Origin: a virus
Strand: one strand, 5' to 3'
IMG/VR virus record: IMGVR_UViG_3300025887_000066
Coordinates: 1 to 36,592 of that record
Length of the DNA stretch: 36,592 bases
Shown: in pieces, positions 20,249 to 29,160 of the stretch
Layout: every line of letters begins with the position of its first letter
Position numbering within the stretch: position 1 is the stretch's first letter
The notes under the pieces: model-generated
What the model was told of the DNA's origin: nothing
The model's database searches: none
Seen by the model: the letters and a program-made list of their open reading frames with translations, nothing else
Program-made: the position numbers and the translations under genes

Positions 20249-20612
20249 TAGTAATCTAGAGAAGAAGTTATATGCAGAGATGAAGAGTTGTACATATCAT
20301 CCTGCTGAGAGGATCAGCTACATCATACCTAAGATGTACGAACCTGACTTCTGTTACAACAACGCAGGATGGATGACTTACATCGAAGCGAAAGGCAGAT
20401 TCAGAACTAGAGAGGAGGCACGTAAGTACGTAGAGGTACGTAAGGTACTAGGTAAATATGAAGATCTTGTGTTTATATTTCAGAATCCTAACACACCAAT
20501 GCCGGGATCAAGACGACGTAAAGACGGTACTCGTTATCGTATGAGAGACTGGGCAGACAAGAACGGGTTTGATTGGTACACACCAAGCACATTACCCAAG
20601 GAGTGGCTATGA
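20238..20612 (+). CDS. Endonuclease I, Holliday-junction resolvase (T7 gp3-like)
   Basis: A 124-residue nuclease with a PD-(D/E)xK core: EPDF (Asp37), YIEAKGRF (Glu50, Lys52), then LVFIFQNPNTPMPGSRRRKD and the RMRDWADKNGFDWY end that marks T7 endonuclease I relatives. It resolves branched DNA before packaging and helps degrade the host chromosome. The start at 20238 (MKFDSNLEKK) is inside the previous gene; the longer in-frame extension to 20124 is only a frame read through the exonuclease gene. It overlaps the next start as ATGA. Confidence 0.92.
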   Translation: MKFDSNLEKKLYAEMKSCTYHPAERISYIIPKMYEPDFCYNNAGWMTYIEAKGRFRTREEARKYVEVRKVLGKYEDLVFIFQNPNTPMPGSRRRKDGTRYRMRDWADKNGFDWYTPSTLPKEWL

Positions 20613-21367
20613 CTAGGCATCTAGTAATACCAGACACGCAAGTAAAACCTGACAGTAACTTCGATCACATGTACTGGGCAGGGCGCTATGCGGCGGCAAC
20701 TAAACCTGACGTTATCATTCATCTGGGGGATCACTGGGACATGCCAAGTCTCAGTAGCTATGACGTAGGTAAGAAGTCGTTCGAGGGTAGGCGTTATGTC
20801 AACGACATCGAGGCAGGCAACGAAGCAATGGCTAGGTTCCTAGAACCAATAGAGGCAGAGCGTAAGCGTCTACGTCAAGGCAAGCGCCGACTGTGGAAAC
20901 CTCGCATGGTATTCCTACTAGGCAACCACGAGCATAGGATAGAACGTGCTATTGAATCAGACTCTAAGTTAGAAGGTCTTATGTCGTACAAGGACTTTCA
21001 CTTAGGTAGCTGGGAAGTTGTCCCGTTTCTACAGCCCATCATCATTGACGGCGTAGCGTACTGTCACTACTTTACTAGTGGCGTTATGGGTCGTCCTGTT
21101 TCTTCTGCAAAGTTAATGCTACAGAAGAAGTTTATGTCATGTATAATGGGACATGTCCAAGATAGAGACATAGCTTATGCAAGAAAAGCAGATGGAAATA
21201 GTATCACTGGTTTGTTTGCTGGCATTTTTTATACTCATTCTGAAGATTATCTAAACCCTCAAACGAATGGTAGCTGGTCAGGTATATGGATGCTCAATGA
21301 AGTAGACAATGGATCGTTCGACGAGCTACCTATTAGTATTAACTATCTCAGGAGAAAGTATGGATGA
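20609..21367 (+). CDS. Calcineurin-like metallophosphoesterase
   Basis: A 252-residue metallophosphoesterase. The motifs are IPDTQ (Asp9), LGDHWD (Asp41), LGNHE (Asn106, His107), AYCHYF (His153) and MGHVQ (His182), which is a full dinuclear metal site except that the first Asp-x-His appears as Asp-x-Gln. Such enzymes are frequent in marine phages beside replication genes and probably act on nucleotides or nucleic-acid phosphates; the substrate is unknown. ATGA overlap with endonuclease I and a GGAG ribosome site fix the start at 20609. Confidence 0.9.
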   Translation: MTRHLVIPDTQVKPDSNFDHMYWAGRYAAATKPDVIIHLGDHWDMPSLSSYDVGKKSFEGRRYVNDIEAGNEAMARFLEPIEAERKRLRQGKRRLWKPRMVFLLGNHEHRIERAIESDSKLEGLMSYKDFHLGSWEVVPFLQPIIIDGVAYCHYFTSGVMGRPVSSAKLMLQKKFMSCIMGHVQDRDIAYARKADGNSITGLFAGIFYTHSEDYLNPQTNGSWSGIWMLNEVDNGSFDELPISINYLRRKYG

Positions 21368-21513
21368 CGTTCGACGAGTTGTTAGAACACGTTGCCGAAC
21401 ATTACGATGAGGTAACAATCATGGAGGCACTTGAAATTACAGCAGAAGATCTAGTAGAAAAGTTTGCTGACAGAGTGCTAGAGAAAGTCTACAAGTTTAA
21501 GGAGATGGAATGA
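21364..21513 (+). CDS. 49-residue helical small protein
   Basis: The frame starts MTFDELLEHVAEHYDEVTIM and ends KFKEME. It overlaps the phosphoesterase stop (ATGA) and the next start (ATGA), so it is certainly part of the operon. It is acidic and amphipathic-helical with an EITAEDLVEKFADRV segment. Small proteins of this look, with a DL(V/I)E.F.DR helix, occur beside DUF3310 genes in other marine phages. Function unknown. Confidence 0.8.
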   Translation: MTFDELLEHVAEHYDEVTIMEALEITAEDLVEKFADRVLEKVYKFKEME

Positions 21514-21773
21514 GTATTGACAACATAACTCCTGCTGAATGGGACAAGCTTAGGGAGGTACCTGATCCTGTGACTAAGCCCGACCACTACAACAAAGGAG
21601 CGATAGAAGCTATAGAAGCTATCAAGGCATCAATGCCTGACAATGAGTTCAATGGTTATCTTAAAGGTAATGCTCTTAAATACTTATGGCGATATGATTA
21701 CAAAGGGAAACCTGTAGAGGACTTACGTAAGTGTAAGTGGTATATTGAACGACTAATTAAGGAAATGAATTAA
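21510..21773 (+). CDS. DUF3310 family protein (87 aa)
   Basis: An 87-residue protein with the defining pattern of DUF3310: KPDHYNKGAIEAIEAIKASM, then FNGYLKGNALKYLWRYDYKG and DLRKCKWYIERL. The family is widespread in phages, lies among nucleotide-metabolism or replication genes, and is sometimes labelled nucleotide kinase-like without evidence. It overlaps both neighbours by a few bases and immediately precedes the ribonucleotide reductase gene. The start has a GGAG ribosome site. Confidence 0.92.
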   Translation: MSIDNITPAEWDKLREVPDPVTKPDHYNKGAIEAIEAIKASMPDNEFNGYLKGNALKYLWRYDYKGKPVEDLRKCKWYIERLIKEMN

Positions 21774-23644
21774 TGGATGCATATCAACAGTACATACACA
21801 AGTCCCGCTACGCACGTTACCTACCAGAGGAACAGCGCCGTGAGACTTGGGAAGAAACAATCGACAGGTATCTAAACTTCTGGATTGAGAAGGGTAAGTT
21901 AACACTCGAAGAAGCTAACGGTATCTTCAAAGACATACACGACATGGATGTTATGCCTAGCATGAGAGCGTTAATGACCGCTGGTGACGCCCTTGACCGT
22001 GACAACGTGGCTGGTTTCAACTGTAGCTACCTACCTATTGACCACCCTAAAGCGTTTGACGAGATGATGTACGTACTCATGTGCGGCACAGGCGTAGGCT
22101 ACTCTGTTGAGCGTCAGTACGTTAGCAAGCTACCTGAAGTAGCAGAGGAATTTCATGATACCGATACCGTTATACACGTCGCCGACTCTAAAATTGGCTG
22201 GGCCAAAGCATACAGAGAACTTATCAGCTTGCTCTATTCGGGTCAGCTTCCAAAGTGGGACGTATCTGGAGTACGACTTGCAGGGGCCTCTCTTAAGACC
22301 TTCGGTGGTCGAGCGTCTGGTCCAGAACCTCTTGTTGATTTGTTTAAGTTCACCGTTGACATCTTTCGGGAAGCTGCTGGACGTAAACTGTCTTCCATCG
22401 AATGTCACGATGTCTGTTGTAAGATTGCACAGATCGTCGTCGTTGGAGGAGTCAGGAGAAGTGCTCTCATCAGTTTGTCTAACCTCACTGACGACAGACT
22501 CCGACGAGCAAAGTCAGGACAATGGTGGCAAGACAACCCTCAACGCGGACTAGCAAACAACAGTGCTTGTTATACAGAGAAGCCAGACTTCGAGGCATTT
22601 TTAAATGAGTGGAAAAGTTTATACGAGTCCCGTTCAGGAGAGCGAGGTATGTTCTCTAGAGTCGCAAGTCAAAAGCAAGCTGCAAAGAACGAGCGACGAG
22701 ATGCTTCCTATGATTTTGGAACTAATCCATGTAGCGAAATCATCCTACGGCCTAACCAATTCTGCAATCTATCAGAAGTTGTTGTCAGGGCAACCGATAC
22801 GCTGTCAGACCTCAAACGAAAAGTACGTACTGCGTCTATCCTTGGAACTTTACAGGCTACCCTGACAGACTTCCGTTACTTACGTAAGGTGTGGCAGAAG
22901 AACACAGAGGAAGAGGCATTACTAGGGGTATCGCTAACAGGGATCATGGATCATCCGACGCTGTCGGGAAGGAGAGATAAAGGTGTCCTCAAAACATGGC
23001 TTACTGAGCTTCGTGAAGAAGCTATCGCTACGAATAAATCATGGGCTGACCGACTGGATATTAATATTTCTACTGCTATTACCGCCGTTAAGCCTAGCGG
23101 TACTGTGTCTCAACTGGTTGATTCTGCTAGCGGGATACACCCTCGATATGCGGATCAGTACATTAGAAGAGTACGAGCAGATGCAAGAGACCCTCTGTGC
23201 TCCGTACTTGAAGCCGCAGGAATCCCCGTAGAAGACGATGTAATGTCACCCTCTACCAAGGTATTCTCCTTCCCTATAAAATCTCCTGACGGGGCTGTGG
23301 TGGCCTCTGAGATGGGTGCTATGGAGCAGTTAGAACTATGGGAGATATATCAGGACTTTTGGTGCGAACACAAACCATCTATGACGTGTTACTATCGTGA
23401 TGATGAGTTCCTTGAGGTAGGTCAATGGTTGTACAACAAGTTCGATAAGATAAGCGGAGTGTCGTTCCTTCCTTATTCCGAACACACATACCAACAGGCT
23501 CCTTATGAACCCATCGACGTAGAGACCTATGAGAAGCTGAAGGAGGAATTCCCAGAGACGATTGATTGGAACATCTCTGAGAACTCTGACATGACGGAAG
23601 GGTCTCAACAGTTAGCCTGCACCGGCAATAACTGTGAGTTGTAA
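21773..23644 (+). CDS. nrdJ: Class II (B12-dependent) ribonucleotide reductase
   Basis: A 623-residue monomeric-type class II reductase. Active-site elements line up with the Lactobacillus enzyme: Cys84 (FNCSY) and Cys331 (FCNLSE) form the redox pair, and Asn318-Pro-Cys320-Ser-Glu322 carries the thiyl-radical Cys with its Asn and Glu partners; the 11-residue gap from Cys320 to Cys331 is the same. The C-terminus CTGNNC (Cys616, Cys621) is the shuttle pair. It makes deoxynucleotides from ribonucleotides using adenosylcobalamin, so the infected host must supply B12. About 115 residues shorter than the Lactobacillus enzyme (739). Last gene of the rightward block. Confidence 0.94.
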   Translation: MDAYQQYIHKSRYARYLPEEQRRETWEETIDRYLNFWIEKGKLTLEEANGIFKDIHDMDVMPSMRALMTAGDALDRDNVAGFNCSYLPIDHPKAFDEMMYVLMCGTGVGYSVERQYVSKLPEVAEEFHDTDTVIHVADSKIGWAKAYRELISLLYSGQLPKWDVSGVRLAGASLKTFGGRASGPEPLVDLFKFTVDIFREAAGRKLSSIECHDVCCKIAQIVVVGGVRRSALISLSNLTDDRLRRAKSGQWWQDNPQRGLANNSACYTEKPDFEAFLNEWKSLYESRSGERGMFSRVASQKQAAKNERRDASYDFGTNPCSEIILRPNQFCNLSEVVVRATDTLSDLKRKVRTASILGTLQATLTDFRYLRKVWQKNTEEEALLGVSLTGIMDHPTLSGRRDKGVLKTWLTELREEAIATNKSWADRLDINISTAITAVKPSGTVSQLVDSASGIHPRYADQYIRRVRADARDPLCSVLEAAGIPVEDDVMSPSTKVFSFPIKSPDGAVVASEMGAMEQLELWEIYQDFWCEHKPSMTCYYRDDEFLEVGQWLYNKFDKISGVSFLPYSEHTYQQAPYEPIDVETYEKLKEEFPETIDWNISENSDMTEGSQQLACTGNNCEL

Positions 23645-23650
23645 CTTGAT

Positions 23651-23670
23651 AGGGGCTTCGGCCCCTTTTT
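23651..23670 (+). terminator. Intrinsic terminator at the convergence of the two blocks
   Basis: AGGGGC-TTCG-GCCCCT, a six-base-pair stem with a UUCG loop, followed by T residues on the plus strand, seven bases after the reductase stop. It ends the rightward block. On the minus strand no T-tract follows the stem, so leftward transcription is stopped less well; the stop codon of the leftward gene lies in the T-tract. Confidence 0.93.
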
Positions 23671-25978
23671 AATAAGTTTGATCCATAAATTCTTTAGCGT
23701 CTTGTAAACCTTTCTGCCTAATCTTTTGGTTAAACTTTCTAGCCTCAAGACTACGCAACCAGTTAGGACCAAAACGCTTAGTACCTTCTTGAATAAACTT
23801 ACCGTAAAGCTGCTTGTTTCTTCCGGGATGTACAGAACGAGAAGCATAATCTTGTATTAATACTCTCTGCCTAGAAGCTCCTAACTCTTTACCAGCTAAC
23901 TTATAATTACCCGACTCAACTAACGCACCAAGGACAGCGTTCTGATAAGGAGCAGCTAACTCTCTAAGTAAAGACAGCTCTTTACCGTCAAGCTTCACTC
24001 CTATAAACTGACTGTCAATAACAGGTATGTTAGCTTCTTTTTTATATATTTCTATCTGCACTTGTGATTGATTAGTAGGGACAAAGTTCATCTTTGTAAT
24101 TATCTCAAAAAGATTCTGACCCATGTCTACGCCCTCAAGTTGAGGAGTATCTACTGGAAGGGTTTCTCTTAAGACCGGCACACGTTGTATAAACTTTTCA
24201 TAAGCAGTTTTAGATATACGTTCTTCTTCATCTAGTATACGTGCTAAGTCTGAAACACCAGTAGGAATAAAACCTTTACCTATGTCAACACCAGAAGCAA
24301 TAGCCCCTTCAACTAAACTTTTGTTAGAGTATCTAAAGTTATCTAAGAATCGTATACCAGACTCAAGTACTGTTTTATTTAACGAAGCATTAAGAAGACC
24401 TCCTACCATTTCATCAATCATATCTATTGCTGGTGCTTCATTAGGATCTTTAAAGTCTCTTTCTCTAAATATAGCTTCAGCCGTGTCTACGTAAAGTCCA
24501 AGGTAAGTACCTATAGGTTCAATACGATCAAAAGGAACATAGACATCACCAACAAGAACAGACCTTTCAGGTATGCCTGCCTGTTGCCATCTGCGTCTTT
24601 CCTCTAAGTCTTTAGGAGTTCCGGTAATAAAAGGAAGACCTTCTTCACTTTGAGTTGCAAACAATGTACCAATGCTCATCATAAATGCACTGCCTACCGC
24701 TACCTTAGCTAAGTAGTCATCTTCATAACCTTCTATTGTAACTACCTTACCGTCCCTCATTTTCTTTTTTAATACTTTAGCTCTAAAGAAAGGAATTAAG
24801 CCAAGAGGAGTATAAGACATACCGTCCATTACAATGTTATATGGAGTCTTAGCAAAAGGAAAAGCAACGCTAGCCGCCGCGCCTGCAATATTCTCACCTA
24901 TAGAATACTCTGGACCCATACGTCCTTTAGCCCTGCTTAGTGCATTAACTGCTTGAGGAACTAAAGCTAATGGGTGAGGTTTTGTAGGAAGCCTTCTTTG
25001 AAAACTTAAACCCAAAGCAAACTCTCTAAAATCTTCATAGGGTATATCTTCTTCAGTAAACAAATCTTTAAAAAACTCATTACTCTTTTTTTCTAATGCA
25101 GCAGTAGCGCCACGAACAGCCTTAAAATTAGAAGTAGTTTCTAAGTTTTTTGCTAAGTCAATTTCTCCCTGATAACGTGCGTTGTGAGCATTCATAACAT
25201 CAGCAAAGTACTCAGCCTGTAGTTCATTAACAGGTCGGCCTGTAGCTTTAGCGTCTTTAACTGCTTGCTTACGTGCCATTTCAGAAACTTTAATTGTTCT
25301 AAAAAATACTTTAGCTGCTTCGTCAATAGCAACAGCCCCTCGTTGAGGAAGAGTAATCCACCTAAGACTATCAGGGACTCTCTGATTAGCCATAAATTCT
25401 ATGTCAGAAAAAAACCTAAGAGCTTCTTGATCTGTAAGATTAATAGAATCAACAAAGGCCTGTATGTCTTCTTCTCTGATGTTATCGTCAGTAGCGGCCC
25501 ATGATCTAACATAAGCTTCTTTAGCTTTTTCTTTTAACTTTTCTTCTGTTAAACCAGCACGAGCAGCTACAACTTTAATATCAGTTTCTACGTCTGAAGC
25601 AATACCTGTCTTCATAGCAGACTTAAAATACCTAAGCATGTTAGTAGCCAACTGCGCGTCTTTACCTAATATAGAAGAATAAGCAGCGTAAGTATTTACT
25701 GCACCGTTACGTATCATAGATCTTGGGACGTATACAAGACCTTGCGCCATAGCAGATCCTATGTTTCCCATAAACATCCCAGTAGACATAAGAAGAGAGT
25801 TATTATGAGCAGACGCTATTATAGTACCAAAGTTAAAATTCTTAGATCCCCCATCGTTAAGTAGTTGACGGACTACTTCAGGACGTATAGAATCAAACTC
25901 TTCTGGCATAGAGTCAACAGCAGCAAGAAGCTTGTTAACGGTTTCTTCGCATTCTTTTGATATAACTTTTCTAGCCAC
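23669..25978 (-). CDS. Large internal virion / DNA-ejection protein candidate (769 aa)
   Basis: A large protein, 769 residues from a GTG at 25976-25978. The start is chosen because GGAG lies six bases before it; an in-frame TTG at 25990 would put that GGAG inside the coding sequence. It has helical charged regions with hydrophobic patches such as AGAAASVAFPFAKTPYNIV (near 380), GLIPFFRAKVLKK and KVAVGSAFMMSIGTLFATQS. These resemble the PF.KTP.NI and membrane-active segments of large polyvalent or ejected proteins of podoviruses. Last gene of the leftward block. It probably enters the cell with the DNA; this is inference from position and composition. Confidence 0.75.
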   Translation of the reverse strand: MARKVISKECEETVNKLLAAVDSMPEEFDSIRPEVVRQLLNDGGSKNFNFGTIIASAHNNSLLMSTGMFMGNIGSAMAQGLVYVPRSMIRNGAVNTYAAYSSILGKDAQLATNMLRYFKSAMKTGIASDVETDIKVVAARAGLTEEKLKEKAKEAYVRSWAATDDNIREEDIQAFVDSINLTDQEALRFFSDIEFMANQRVPDSLRWITLPQRGAVAIDEAAKVFFRTIKVSEMARKQAVKDAKATGRPVNELQAEYFADVMNAHNARYQGEIDLAKNLETTSNFKAVRGATAALEKKSNEFFKDLFTEEDIPYEDFREFALGLSFQRRLPTKPHPLALVPQAVNALSRAKGRMGPEYSIGENIAGAAASVAFPFAKTPYNIVMDGMSYTPLGLIPFFRAKVLKKKMRDGKVVTIEGYEDDYLAKVAVGSAFMMSIGTLFATQSEEGLPFITGTPKDLEERRRWQQAGIPERSVLVGDVYVPFDRIEPIGTYLGLYVDTAEAIFRERDFKDPNEAPAIDMIDEMVGGLLNASLNKTVLESGIRFLDNFRYSNKSLVEGAIASGVDIGKGFIPTGVSDLARILDEEERISKTAYEKFIQRVPVLRETLPVDTPQLEGVDMGQNLFEIITKMNFVPTNQSQVQIEIYKKEANIPVIDSQFIGVKLDGKELSLLRELAAPYQNAVLGALVESGNYKLAGKELGASRQRVLIQDYASRSVHPGRNKQLYGKFIQEGTKRFGPNWLRSLEARKFNQKIRQKGLQDAKEFMDQTY

Positions 25979-28142
25979 ACTTAACTCCAAATAGGTTAGT
26001 GATCAGTTGATTACGGTTAACTCTACGTGTGTTGTCTGCTACAAAACGCTTAGTTTTTTTAGCTTGAGTTAATATATGCGATGCAGCACGACCGTTAGTA
26101 CGTTGTAATTCTGCGATGTAATTGTTAAAGTACAGATCTTCTACTAACTTAACCATCTCAGCACTGTCAGCTTGACCGTCTTGCTTAAGCTTACGCATCT
26201 GCTTAAGTGTCTGGTCTACTCTGTTATTAGCCTCAATAAACAAAGGACGCAGTGCTTCCATTTCTTCTGGTCTAAATATTCTACCGTTTTGATCCATTAT
26301 AAAGTCTACGAGTGTATCATAGTCTCTACCTATTGGACCTGCTTTTAATCGAGCAGCGGCTTGCTCTACGTTGTCGTATGTAAATTTACGTTCAGAAATA
26401 GTAGGAAGATTTTCTATGGCCCAGTCAACGTCTTCATCTTTAAAGCCTAGCTGTTTAGCTTCTTGCCGTTGCTTTTGTTCTGTTGATGCGGCAAGTAACG
26501 TAGCACGACGCCCTACTTCTTCTTGAGTCATTTCTGCTTGTCTACCTGTATCTCTACCAACAGGCATATCTTTTCTATCTCTAGCGGTAGACGGAGGCAT
26601 TTCACCTGCTCGTTGTGCTATTGGTGCATTAATTCCTTCTGATACTTCTTGTGCATACTGTACCGCAGGACGTACACCAGCAGACGACGCACTAGGAGGA
26701 GCATCTAATCCTAACCGTGGAGCAGCATCGTCAGAGATAAGAATGTAATTTAATTTGTTTGCTGCATCAGTAACAGGATCACCAGTTTTTTTAGGTGGCT
26801 CTAGCTTTACTTTAATTTCAGCACCTGTAGGATTATTTAACTCTAACCTGTTTTTCTTATTGACAAGCTGAAGAGGATTATCGTATCCTACCCCTGATAC
26901 AGTAACAACGTAGCCGCCATTGGGAGAGTAGTCTAAGCCAGTAAGAGTATCTATCTCTTCTATTAGCTCTTCTTCCTTACGTTCGGCACGAGCCTGCCTA
27001 GCTTTAGCACCAGCTTGTCCGGGTTGTAACTCTGCTTTACGACGTGCTAATCTATCTAACTGGTTTTCTAAAGTAACAACCTTTTCTTTAATTACAGCGG
27101 CTTGCTCGTTAGATTGATTTAATGTTTTTTGTCGAGTAACTTGTAAATTTTCTATCTGCTTTTCAATAGGCTTACGTTTCTTGCGTCCTACTGCATTTGC
27201 TTTTTGTTCAAGATCTGCAATCTGTTGGTCTATGTTCTGCACTTTAAGGGTAGCAGGAGTAGAACGAGTAACTTGAGGTGTAGGCTTTACAACAGAAGTA
27301 GTTACAGGAGTCTCTACAGGTCTGTTCATACGAGGCTTAAAGTCTTGACCGGCAAGCGCTTTAGGCTGTAAAGATACAGGCTGTGGGGCAAGCTCTGGTT
27401 TAACTTCAGGTCTACGCAAAGGAGGAGTAACAACAGCCCCAGCAGTACCTATAGCGCCGCCTAATACAGTTCCTATGCCAGCACCATAAAGAGAATTCAT
27501 TAAGCGACTATCACCAAACTCTTCGTATACAGGAATAAGAGCACCTTGAGCAGCGCCCTCAGCACCGCCACCTAGTGTAATACCTAAAGCAGTAGCTACT
27601 CTAGGAGCGTTAGGTAGAGCCTTAGTAGCCCCCGCTACAGCAAGTTTACCTCCAACACCTCCAGCGGCTAAACCAACAGGATCATATACAGCACCTGTTA
27701 ACATACCTGAAAAATAATCTTCAGGTGCTCTAGCTCGTTCTACTCTAGTCTCAAACTCTTCTTCTAAAGACTTCTTAGGTACTATGCCAAGACCACGAAG
27801 AGAATCCCCCATGCCGTCTGTAAAGCCAGCCATAGATGCTGCGTTTATACGTTGAATACCCATACCAGCAGGAGCAAACGGAGCCATCTCTGCTGCTTGT
27901 GCAGAAGTAAGACCACTAAACCCAGCCTCTTCAGGACCAAGCTCTTTAGCCCTACGTTGGACAGCCGCGTTCATCAGAGTAGCGCGAACCTGCTCTGGTA
28001 TTTCATTAGTAGGGGTATTACCAAAGATTACTAACAGATCATCTACGGGTATTTGATCAAAAGGCGTATTGCCATATTTCTCTAATAGTTTTTCTACTGT
28101 AGGTGTCTGCTTAGTGTCTTCTTTAACAGCAAGCTGTACCAT
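25971..28142 (-). CDS. Large internal virion protein candidate (723 aa)
   Basis: A 723-residue protein. Residues 145-235 are Gly/Ala-rich with hydrophobic runs (LAAGGVGGKLAVAGATKALP and GAGIGTVLGGAIGTAGAVV), fit for transient membrane insertion. Residues 300-400 form long coiled coils (QIADLEQKANAVGRKKR, LENQLDRLARRKAELQ). The C-terminus is helical. This mixture is usual in ejected core proteins of podoviruses. It overlaps the next gene by eight bases, so the two are coupled. No catalytic motif such as a lytic transglycosylase is recognised. Confidence 0.7.
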   Translation of the reverse strand: MVQLAVKEDTKQTPTVEKLLEKYGNTPFDQIPVDDLLVIFGNTPTNEIPEQVRATLMNAAVQRRAKELGPEEAGFSGLTSAQAAEMAPFAPAGMGIQRINAASMAGFTDGMGDSLRGLGIVPKKSLEEEFETRVERARAPEDYFSGMLTGAVYDPVGLAAGGVGGKLAVAGATKALPNAPRVATALGITLGGGAEGAAQGALIPVYEEFGDSRLMNSLYGAGIGTVLGGAIGTAGAVVTPPLRRPEVKPELAPQPVSLQPKALAGQDFKPRMNRPVETPVTTSVVKPTPQVTRSTPATLKVQNIDQQIADLEQKANAVGRKKRKPIEKQIENLQVTRQKTLNQSNEQAAVIKEKVVTLENQLDRLARRKAELQPGQAGAKARQARAERKEEELIEEIDTLTGLDYSPNGGYVVTVSGVGYDNPLQLVNKKNRLELNNPTGAEIKVKLEPPKKTGDPVTDAANKLNYILISDDAAPRLGLDAPPSASSAGVRPAVQYAQEVSEGINAPIAQRAGEMPPSTARDRKDMPVGRDTGRQAEMTQEEVGRRATLLAASTEQKQRQEAKQLGFKDEDVDWAIENLPTISERKFTYDNVEQAAARLKAGPIGRDYDTLVDFIMDQNGRIFRPEEMEALRPLFIEANNRVDQTLKQMRKLKQDGQADSAEMVKLVEDLYFNNYIAELQRTNGRAASHILTQAKKTKRFVADNTRRVNRNQLITNLFGVKCG

Positions 28143-28144
28143 TA

Positions 28145-29149
28145 TTAACGACCCATTAATTGATTAAGAGTAGGAACTGTACTTGTTGGTGGCGGTGGCG
28201 GTGGCTCATTTCTTAAAGGAACCTTAGGAGGCCACGTGTATTCAAAGTCTTGACCTACGGCAGACGTTGCCGTATCACTTAGCATATTAAGAATACGATC
28301 AGGTACATTACCATTCTCATCTAAGTAAATTTCTAGCTTAGTTGGTTTTTTAGTAGGTGCTGGTCCAAGACTAAATGCTTCTTCTTTGCCTTGATAAGTG
28401 ACTAACAAAGTACGTTTTCTTCCTTCCTTAGCCTCTTTAGTTTTAGAGAACTGACTAGTTTCTGCTTTAGCTACTTTTTCTGCGGCGTCTGCCCCATATG
28501 CTTTCACTGCAAGATTAATAGCTTCTTGTCTATTGCTATCAGTTATGGTATTTTTGTTTAACCAATTAGCCCATTCTCTTGCTTCTTCTACGTTAGCATC
28601 AGCATTAAGCTGCTTTATAATCTGTGCCTGAGTAAGACCACGATACTCTTCTTTTTTATCTTCCGGTACGTACTTATCAAAGAATGTCTCAAACTCTGCT
28701 TGCGTAACTTGCGCTGCCTTAATACTACGAACAGATTGTAATTGATTTTCTACAGAAGTAACATCACGACCAGCCGCAGTAGCTAAACCTCGTATTTCTT
28801 GCTCAAGCTGATTAATACGCTTAGGATCTGCTTCTTTTATATACTCTCGATACTTTGCATTTAGTTGTGCAACGGCAGCTTCTTTTGCTTTATTAGCTGA
28901 AGCTGTTTGAGCAGCGGTTAACTGCTGTTGAGCAGCATTAATTTGCTGAGGTGTTTGAGCTGACTGCATAGCAAACTGAGCACGTTGCTCTGGAGTCATA
29001 GACCGTAATTCCTGCATCTGCTGTTGCTGTTCTTGTTGTTGTTTACGAAGTCCGGGAGCTTGACCAATACCACGAGCAGCACTAAACAAACCTTCCTGAT
29101 AAGAAGGCTGTAATAGACCTTGTAAAAATGTTTGTGAAAACTTAGCCAT
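28145..29149 (-). CDS. Coiled-coil internal virion protein candidate (334 aa)
   Basis: A 334-residue protein with the start MAKFSQTFLQGLLQPSYQEG, a Gln-rich coiled coil at residues 35-130 (RKQQQEQQQQMQELRS and more), a helical middle with KYVPEDKKEEYRGLTQAQI, and a Pro-rich tail ending PPPPPTSTVPTLNQLMGR. Gln-rich coils and a proline tail are common in ejected or core-forming proteins that precede the two large ones. No known domain. Confidence 0.7.
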   Translation of the reverse strand: MAKFSQTFLQGLLQPSYQEGLFSAARGIGQAPGLRKQQQEQQQQMQELRSMTPEQRAQFAMQSAQTPQQINAAQQQLTAAQTASANKAKEAAVAQLNAKYREYIKEADPKRINQLEQEIRGLATAAGRDVTSVENQLQSVRSIKAAQVTQAEFETFFDKYVPEDKKEEYRGLTQAQIIKQLNADANVEEAREWANWLNKNTITDSNRQEAINLAVKAYGADAAEKVAKAETSQFSKTKEAKEGRKRTLLVTYQGKEEAFSLGPAPTKKPTKLEIYLDENGNVPDRILNMLSDTATSAVGQDFEYTWPPKVPLRNEPPPPPPTSTVPTLNQLMGR

Positions 29150-29160
29150 GATTAACCTCG

